DNA from: Typha latifolia
Lineage: Eukaryota; Streptophyta; Magnoliopsida; Poales; Typhaceae
DNA length: 64,000 nt
Direction: 5' to 3'
Assembly (NCBI GenBank): GCA_019914945.1
Contig: CM034107.1
Coordinates: 5,828,001 to 5,892,000 of the forward strand
Below are positions 57,881 through 64,000 of the stretch, one piece after another. The translations under genes and the position numbers were made by a program. Position 1 is the stretch's first letter. Every line of letters starts with the position of its first letter. Under the pieces are notes generated by a model. That model was not told the DNA's origin, searched no databases, and worked only from the letters and a program-made list of their open reading frames with translations.

Positions 57881-58300
57881 TATTTTTTATTTTTTTGATG
57901 CGAGTTAAATTTATTCAAAGAACAAGAAAATAAGGGAAAAGGGAAGGGGAGGAGGGGGACAATTATAAGGCAAGGACAAAAAACTCATCAAAGGATGTCG
58001 GAGAAGAGGAATGAAAGCATAATCTCTACTGCCTCCGGATCTCTGAGAAGCGGACTAGTTGTTGTCAAAGCCTCTCTTCGGAAGACCTCGGTTGCCCTCC
58101 TGCATAATCCACCGTATAAAAGATGCTGGCCTGAGCAACTTTTGGTCCACCAAGTAAAAAATATTGGTAATAAGGAAAGAATTAAAATGATTGGTGCTAC
58201 CAAATCCTTCTTAGCCTTTCAGTGATTTAAATGTAAACCGAAAGTCACCATTTACTGATTTTAAAGTTACGCTTTTTGGTGTAGTGGTTCCCTTTGGCTC
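57881..58300. other. Unassigned downstream segment
   Basis: A ~75-codon frame is open on both strands (about 57990-58220). The minus-strand version contains LYGGLCRRATEVFRREA and RDPEAVEIML. I recognise no domain. It might be a transposon remnant. Confidence 0.25.
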
Positions 58301-58357
58301 GTCCACATCACCTAGGTATCTCGATTCTCAAGCCATGTTCGAGTCTAGATGACTCCA

Positions 58358-58800
58358 AATTAATTCAAGCCTTGAGTTGAGGCTTGAATCAAGATTGAAG
58401 TAAGGCCTGATTAAGTGGTGAAAGTATAAGAACTAATATAGTAATATAATTAGGCTTTAATCTTGATTTAAAGATTCATATCAATATATGTATTACATAT
58501 TATATAATATTAAATATTATCTGATTACGTTTGAGCCTTAACTAGCCAAGCTTGATCAAGCCATCTTATGATCAAGCTTGGTTAAAAAGTAATTCAAGCC
58601 TTAAAGGCTAAATTAATTACCTAGCCACGCTTGTGCCTAGACGAGCCTAAATTAATTCAAGGCTTGAATTGAGGCTTGAATCAAGCTTAAAATAAGGCCT
58701 GAATAATGGTGAAAGTAGAAGAACTAATATAGTAATATAATTAGCCTTTTAAGTCTTGATTCAAAGATCCATATCAATTATATGTATTATATATTATATA
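58358..58800. repeat. Duplicated ~150-bp AT-rich unit
   Basis: A block of the form ATTAATTCAAG(C/G)CTTGA, GAGGCTTGAATCAAG, GAACTAATATAGTAATATAA, then ATATGTATTA occurs at about 58358-58505 and 58638-58800. Both copies are followed by TTGATCAAGCCATCT. A right end GATAGCCCTA (58955-58964) and CTCGAGCCAA suggest the same hAT-like family as the introns. Confidence 0.75.
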
Positions 58801-59149
58801 GCTTGATCAAGCCATCTCATGATCAAGCTTGGTTAAAAATTATTTTTGACTTATTTTGTAGATCAAGCTTAATTCGGCTCACTTTTAAAGTGACCTTGAT
58901 CTAGCCATACCAAGTTGAACTCGAGCCAATCTCGAGCCAACTCAGGTTATTTTGATAGCCCTACTTGCCGATGCATTATCTTCCCTTGATAATTGTTGTA
59001 TTTTTCTTAATCTACTAGAGTGCTATTTTGTAAAGGTTTCTTCCTCCCCGCTCCTTGCATGCCCCATCATCCAAAGTGGTGCTAACATTGCCTCCATCCT
59101 CTCCACTCTAGTTGTTGAAACGAAGTGGAATTTTAATATGTTGTAGCCC

Positions 59150-59709
59150 TCAGAGAGAGCTCTCTAACAAATCTAATTTCATACTAATCAGATGGTTAGA
59201 TTGGAAGATATCTTCGAAGAAGTGGATGAAGGTCGGAGGATGATATAACCTAATTAATCGAGATTGTATCTACTTGGATTGTTTTGCAGCTTGTTACCCT
59301 TGATGGCTGTTTTAGTGCAAATCTGACTTGCTCTTTAATGGAGGTTAGTGAATATAGGTTGAAGGAGAAGTAGAGAAGCAGAAAAAGAAAGCTAGAGGCT
59401 AGAAGAGACCGATTTAGTGGAAGATGGTGCTGTGGTTGGCAAGGAGGGAGGAGGAAGATGGTGGCCAAGCGACCTGGAGATAGAGATACCGGGAAACAAA
59501 AAATTAATCCTTCATTAATTCCTTTTCAGATACAAGCTACAAGGCCTTATTTATAGAGACTAAATCAAACAACTATAAACAAACTTAACTAAACTATTCT
59601 TTCTTATATTCTCGGAGGTCGGAGGAAACGATTCGACAACTACAGAAGGCTTGGAAAGCACCATGGGTGGTACCTTGAGAACAAGTTGGTCGAAAGTGTG
59701 CTAGATTAA
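59150..59709. other. LTR-element debris upstream of the gag-PR element
   Basis: 59645-59709 (ACCTTGAGAACAAGTTGG, AAGTGTGCTAGATTAA) is the internal 3' tail of the same family as 62670-62711, placed before the 5' LTR. The stretch before it includes a minus-strand TATA-like site (complement of CTTATTTATAGAGAC, near 59545) and a 72-codon minus frame without recognisable motif. Confidence 0.5.
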
Positions 59710-60038
59710 TGTGCACCGAATTAGCTTGAATCATATCATGGGGACATTAGGCTCAATGAGTTGTCTATATATCTTATCTTCTTAAATAATTTAGTTAATC
59801 TTAGTAGGTTAGTATTTTATATAATTAGCTAAATCCAACTCTGTCTCGAAAAGATATTCTTTAGGTATTTGAATATTATGAAACTACTTGGATAAGATCA
59901 ATAGCCTCAAGATTTACCACTTTCATATTCAAGATTTCTTTCGATTCTGACTCTATCTATAGCAAAACGTTGGTCTAGTGAGTTGAGCCTAGTTTGGGTT
60001 TGCTTGGAGGGCAAATCATTTAAAATGGGGGTAGCCAC

Positions 60039-60046
60039 TATAAATA
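60039..60046 (+). promoter_or_regulatory. TATA box of the 59710 LTR
   Basis: TATAAATA occurs in GCCACTATAAATAAGC, 330 bp into the LTR and upstream of a C/T-rich leader. The 3' LTR has CACTATATATGAGG at the same place. Confidence 0.6.
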
Positions 60047-60338
60047 AGCAGTGGTGAGCACTCCAAGGCATTAAAAAAGTTACCATAATTTTTCCACTCC
60101 ACCTCCTTCACTTACCTGAGCCTAGCTCCCTCATGTTCTTCCCCACCTTCACTTACCCCATCTCACCGAGCTCATTCCCCTCCATTCCACTCAAGCCCAT
60201 CGCCGATAGCATCATCCTATACTATTCCCTGCCTTCCAATAGTGTCGGATCTCCACGCTCACCACCCTACTCCACCCTTCTACTTTCCTCACCAAGTTCA
60301 GATCATAATAGTAGTATAAGAACTGTTGATCCTCGGCC

Positions 60339-62500
60339 ATGACCACCATCCGAGTGACGGTTAACTGGTGAGATATTGCCGAGATAATGATGGATGACGA
60401 ACTTGCCGCCCAAAGTGAGGCCAAAGCCTATTAGAGTACGTCGATCACACTGCCAGCGGGAGGAAGGCCGCAACAGGAACCCGTGCAACCCTTCCCTACC
60501 AACTGTTCGACCTCCAAGAGCAATCCCAAGAGGAGATAAGGGGCTTGAGGGCCAATCTGTTGTCCTTGGTGCTCAGTAGTCAGTTGCACAAGTCACCATG
60601 GTGACTGGAACCATTGCAACTACCTATGTCGGTTTGGGTACTCCCTTCACCCGTCGGCCCCCTCCTCCCACATCTACCTACCACGAAAGGCCCATTCACT
60701 TCGGCTGGCCACGAATGGGAGAAGGGGAATCCAGCAAGGGAGATGGCAAGCTGTAGGGCCTACAGCCATCGTTGGCTGCCCCCAGTTTGCAACAGGTTGG
60801 CCATGGCCAACAGCTGCCACAACAAGCCGTCCACGACCTATAGCCATCGTAGTAGGCAGCCCCCAGCTTGCAACCACCACCACTTAGCCCAAAGGGCTTC
60901 TCACCGAAGCCGATGCTAGCATGGGTGACCGTCGGCTACGGCGAACCCCTACTGCTGTAGCCCCCCCCTAAGTTTCCCTTCACGATCTTCTTGGTCAGGG
61001 AAGACAACGGGCTGATCCATGGGCCCCCTCGCAAGCAATCACACATCAGTCTACCACCTAAGGTTGGTTTTCCTTGGGTGGCTATCACAAGGTTGAGAGG
61101 GGGACCACCACCTCCATTGGATCCTAGTGCTCATCCTCAAGCTAACTATGAACCATATAGTGAAAGATGAGGTTATAGATGTGGATTGGATTAAGAAGGG
61201 GAAGACGTCACACTGGTAGGCCCTTGGTTGAACTTAGAGGACTTTGGGCTGCATGGTGACGTGACTCAAAAGTCCAAATCCTACACCCACCCATGATCAG
61301 ACCCGAGGCAGCGCATGACCCCAAGCGCGGCAACGAAATCCGTGGCTGCACTACATAGCTTTGACTTGCCAACATTCCAAGGAGGTAACCCATTGGATTG
61401 GAGTTTTTGAGCTGAGCAGTTTTTTGAGTATTAGGGCATAGTGGAGGACGTCAATGTGCTGCTGTTGGCAAGCTTCCATGGAGGGGGCTGCCCTACAATG
61501 GTACTAGTTAGTGAGTGTCCACTAGTTGTTTGAGTCGTAGATCAATTTCATCGAGAAGCTCTCAAGATGGTTTGAGACTTCTGACTTCGAGGACTATCAC
61601 GCTACACTCTCCAAATTGCTTCAGCGGACATCTACGATTGCATACCAAGAGTAGTTTGAGCACGTGAGTAGCCGATGCTGACCTTTGTGGCCACAGTAGC
61701 TATTGATTAGCACATTCATCTTCGGGCTAAGCAAGGAGGTCAAGGTCGACGTCCTCTCTTACGGTCTCATACTTTGAGCAAAGCCTTTGAAAATGCTACT
61801 CAGATGGAGCAAACGCATGCAGCCTTGAAAAGTATCATGGAGATCAGTTAGATTAGTCAAAACAATGGGCGCACACCAAGGGAAGCCGATGCGGCCGACG
61901 AACCCGAGTCGATCCCAAGAGCCACACTTACACCCTATGGCATGAGAACTGTTCCGAGATCAGCAGCAGGCCTTGGAGGAGGAGCACATCCTTTGGTTCA
62001 CACTATCACACCGCCACAGGTGGAGGATCAACGGGCTAAAGGATTATGTTTCTAGTTTGACGAGCAGTTCACTACAGGCCATCGTTGCACCAAGATCGAC
62101 AGGAGCGTGATGCTGATTGATAGTTAGGAGGACAATGGTGACCATGAGCCTGAGGATGATATTGCTATGGAGGACAATGAGGAGACACCAGTCGAGATCT
62201 GCTTGCATACTTATTCTAGCATGAGTAGCTTGAAGACTTAGAGATTGGATGGGCTAGTCAAGAAGTAATGCATGCACATCCTTATTGACACCTAGAGCAC
62301 GCATAACTTCTTGGATAAGCGTCTCATCTAGAGCATAGGGTTAGAGATGGAGTTGGTGTCCGGATTCGAGGTAGAGATTGGTGACAGCACGAAGCTGCGA
62401 GCTGACCATTTGTGTCATCAAGCCGAAATTCGTATACAAAGACACGAGCTTACCGTGAACTTGGGTACACAGTGGTTCTGGAGTTTGTGACCACACAAAA
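60339..62500 (+). pseudogene. Gag and protease relic
   Basis: An ATG (60339) follows the primer-binding site. Recognisable parts: gag core scraps (LTCQHSKEVTHWIGVF and a second frame near 61360-61480), SRWFETSDFEDYHATLSKLL (61560-61625) and STFIFGLSKEVKVDVLSYGL (61705-61770). A knuckle remnant C-F-x-F-x6-GHRC follows (about 62045-62090), with its second Cys now Phe. The protease motif ILIDT*STHNFLDKRLI (62280-62330) has a stop in place of the catalytic Gly. Many stops and frame changes; not functional. Confidence 0.75.
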
Positions 62501-62711
62501 TTTGACCTTGATAGCATGTGGATGGCGTTATGATAGAATGACAGAGTAGTTCTTGTCGAGGCGCGAAGATGAAGCCAAGCCTAGCTTTTCATTGGTTGAT
62601 GGAGATACCTTGGCCGCCAGTAGCACCACCTGAGGCTACGAGTCGGCTCGCATCGAACCAACTCATGACTTATCACCTTGAGGATAAGGTGACAGAAGTG
62701 TGGTGGATTAT

Positions 62712-63200
62712 TGTGAACTAGCCTAGAGCTGGTTAGTCTAGTCGAGTCATAATTGGTCTAGTTGAGTCACAAACTCACTTGGTTGGTTGGTCTAGTGAGT
62801 TGAGTCTAGTTTGGGTTTGCTTGGAGGGTAAGTCACCTAAAATGGGGGTTGCCACTATATATGAGGAGTGGTGCAAGCATTAAGAAAAGTTACCCTAATT
62901 CCCCTTTTCTCTCTCAACCTTATCAGCGGCCTCTTACTGAGGCCACCGGTTGAAGTGATCCCTCCCCTAGCTATTCTCACCTACCCTCTCACCTCAGCCA
63001 CTCCACCTCCTTCACTTACCCGAGCCTATCTCCCTCAAGTTCTCCCCCACCTTCACTTACCCTATCTCACCGAGTTCATTCCCCTCTAGTCCACCGATGG
63101 TGTCATCGCCATCGTTCGCTGCCTTCCAATAGTGTCGGATCTCCATGCCCACCGCCCTACTCCACCCTTCCACCTTCCTTACCAAGTTCAGATCGCAACA
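62712..63200 (+). mobile_element. 3' LTR of the gag-PR element
   Basis: It runs from TGTGAACTAGCC to TCGCAACA, 489 bp. It lacks about 220 bp of A/T-rich U3 present in the 5' LTR (about 59760-59960) and has a short GTCTAG/GAGTC repeat block instead. Confidence 0.7.
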
Positions 63201-63847
63201 AACTTAAGGTGGAGGCTACAGCTCAGCCAAGTATAGCTCGATGTAGCCCTATGTTTGGTGCTCGACCACTTAGTCCAGTGCTTAGACTAGACTCAGTCAC
63301 AATGCAATGTGGACTTGAGTCTAGTCTAAGCCTCTCACATGGGTTGAGTGGTTTGGGCTTTGGCACGTCAGTTATGGGCTAAGAAGGTGGCCCTTTAGCA
63401 TCACTTGGTTCTTACCCGAGGTAATGGATTGTCGTGTTCATCTTCACCAATGTGTGTTCAATGTATTCTGCCAACAGATCACCCTTCTTGAAGTGGTCGG
63501 TACAATTTCAACTGTCGTTGCCACACCTTGATCTAATTCTGTGGTTCGCTCGGACAGGTTGATGTTTCCACCATGGTGGATATTTCCACCAATAGCATTG
63601 GCTAAGAGCGCCATCATCCGTTCTTGCAATGCCCTAGCCGCTTCTCAATCTGCTCGCCTCTCTTCTAGATCAACCTACATCTCCTTAGTTAATCGGAGGA
63701 GTAGCAAGTTTGTGGCATGGTGGTCCAAGGAAAGTCCGCTTTGATCCAAGGATCTTACAAGTGTCTTTTATTGATTCCCATATTAAAGGCCATAAATCCC
63801 AAAGTTTCCAACAACCAAGGGTCTTGTCTTAGTATCATTATTACGAT
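63201..63847 (-). pseudogene. Gag start of a second related element, minus strand
   Basis: Minus frames around 63800-63444 read EERRAD.EAARALQERMMAL and then LSERTTELDQGV, a chromovirus Gag N-terminal coiled segment. A degraded primer-binding site (complement TGATACTAAGAC, about 63826-63837) lies next to an LTR end. Stops split the frame. Confidence 0.55.
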
Positions 63848-64000
63848 CTGACCATATAGGTTAGGTTAGTCGAGTCGGTTGAGTTGAGTCGAGTCAACTT
63901 GAGTTAGTTAGTTAGCTTTTTTCTTATTATTTTAAATTTCAAAAAAATTGGATAATCCGCATTTGGATCCGATCTGCTAGGATTTTTACTCCGATAAATA
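63848..64000 (-). mobile_element. LTR end of the second element, cut by the window
   Basis: The complement ends ..GTCAGATCGTAATA, matching the LTR ends at 60310 and 63200 (TTCAGATC(A/G)(T/C)AA(T/C)A). It is followed outward by GTCGAGTCGGTTGAGTTGAG repeats. The rest lies beyond the window. Confidence 0.5.

Larger units (their letters stand above)
59710..63200 (+). mobile_element. Gag-protease-only LTR element
   Basis: LTRs at 59710-60310 and 62712-63200 share a long block (GGTCTAGTGAGTTGAG, AAAATGGGGGT, then the pyrimidine leader and CTTCCAATAGTGTCGGATCT). Inside are a decayed primer-binding site (TAGTATAAGAAC, 60312-60323), gag, a zinc-knuckle remnant and the protease motif. Sequence then jumps to the pol-end tail, skipping RT, RNase H and integrase. 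It matches a TR-GAG or deletion derivative. No convincing target-site duplication was found, and a copy of the tail precedes the 5' LTR. Confidence 0.75.

Overview
This is plant nuclear DNA. It holds one intact, intron-rich host gene on the + strand and is otherwise almost entirely nested LTR retrotransposons and their debris. The plant origin is shown by a LIKE-COV (DUF502) gene, by Ty3/gypsy chromoviruses primed by initiator-tRNA-Met (primer-binding core TGGTATCAGAGC), and by Tekay/Del-type LTRs of 2.4-3 kb. The long introns and GAGCCGAGC-rich hAT-like elements would suit a large-genome monocot such as a palm. That guess is weak.

Layout. 1-23.1 kb: stacked chromovirus and Tekay fragments. 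They include a deletion derivative with target-site duplication (TSD) CATCT (1938-4947). A non-autonomous minus-strand element with TSD CCTCC (6356-11238) sits inside the RT of an older minus-strand chromovirus (13605 to 6140) and itself contains a copia-like LTR (8311-9340). Next comes a head-to-head pair of LTR+gag ends (13606-16188). Last are two solo Tekay LTRs, one inside the other, each with a perfect TSD (16329-22367, CACTG; 18820-21826, GGAGG). 23.1-38.9 kb: a third solo Tekay LTR (TSD CCTAC) split by a 10-kb Tekay/Del element (26031-36103, TSD ATTAA) that keeps gag, PR, RT, RNase H and IN but carries many stops. A solo chromovirus LTR follows at 37543-38405. 39.2-57.9 kb: the LIKE-COV gene, seven GT-AG exons encoding 253 residues. 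Its introns hold a Mutator/Pack-MULE-like element, LTR-like debris and hAT-like elements. 58-64 kb: a duplicated AT-rich repeat, a gag-PR-only LTR element (59710-63200) and the start of a related minus-strand element cut by the window edge.

How the parts relate. The host gene is the only functional coding unit I can support. Every retroelement ORF carries stops, frameshifts or altered catalytic motifs. The notable signals are structural. Arrays of the palindrome GCGTTCGAACGC occur in LTRs of more than one family. The primer-binding site is duplicated at the LTR edge in two different elements. Tekay LTRs share a conserved hairpin and a block of TGGGCY motifs. Gag-only elements have lost their enzymes, and one element shows a snap-back template-switch scar. 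I found no tRNA, rRNA or CRISPR array. All domain calls come from reading translations by eye, without database searches.
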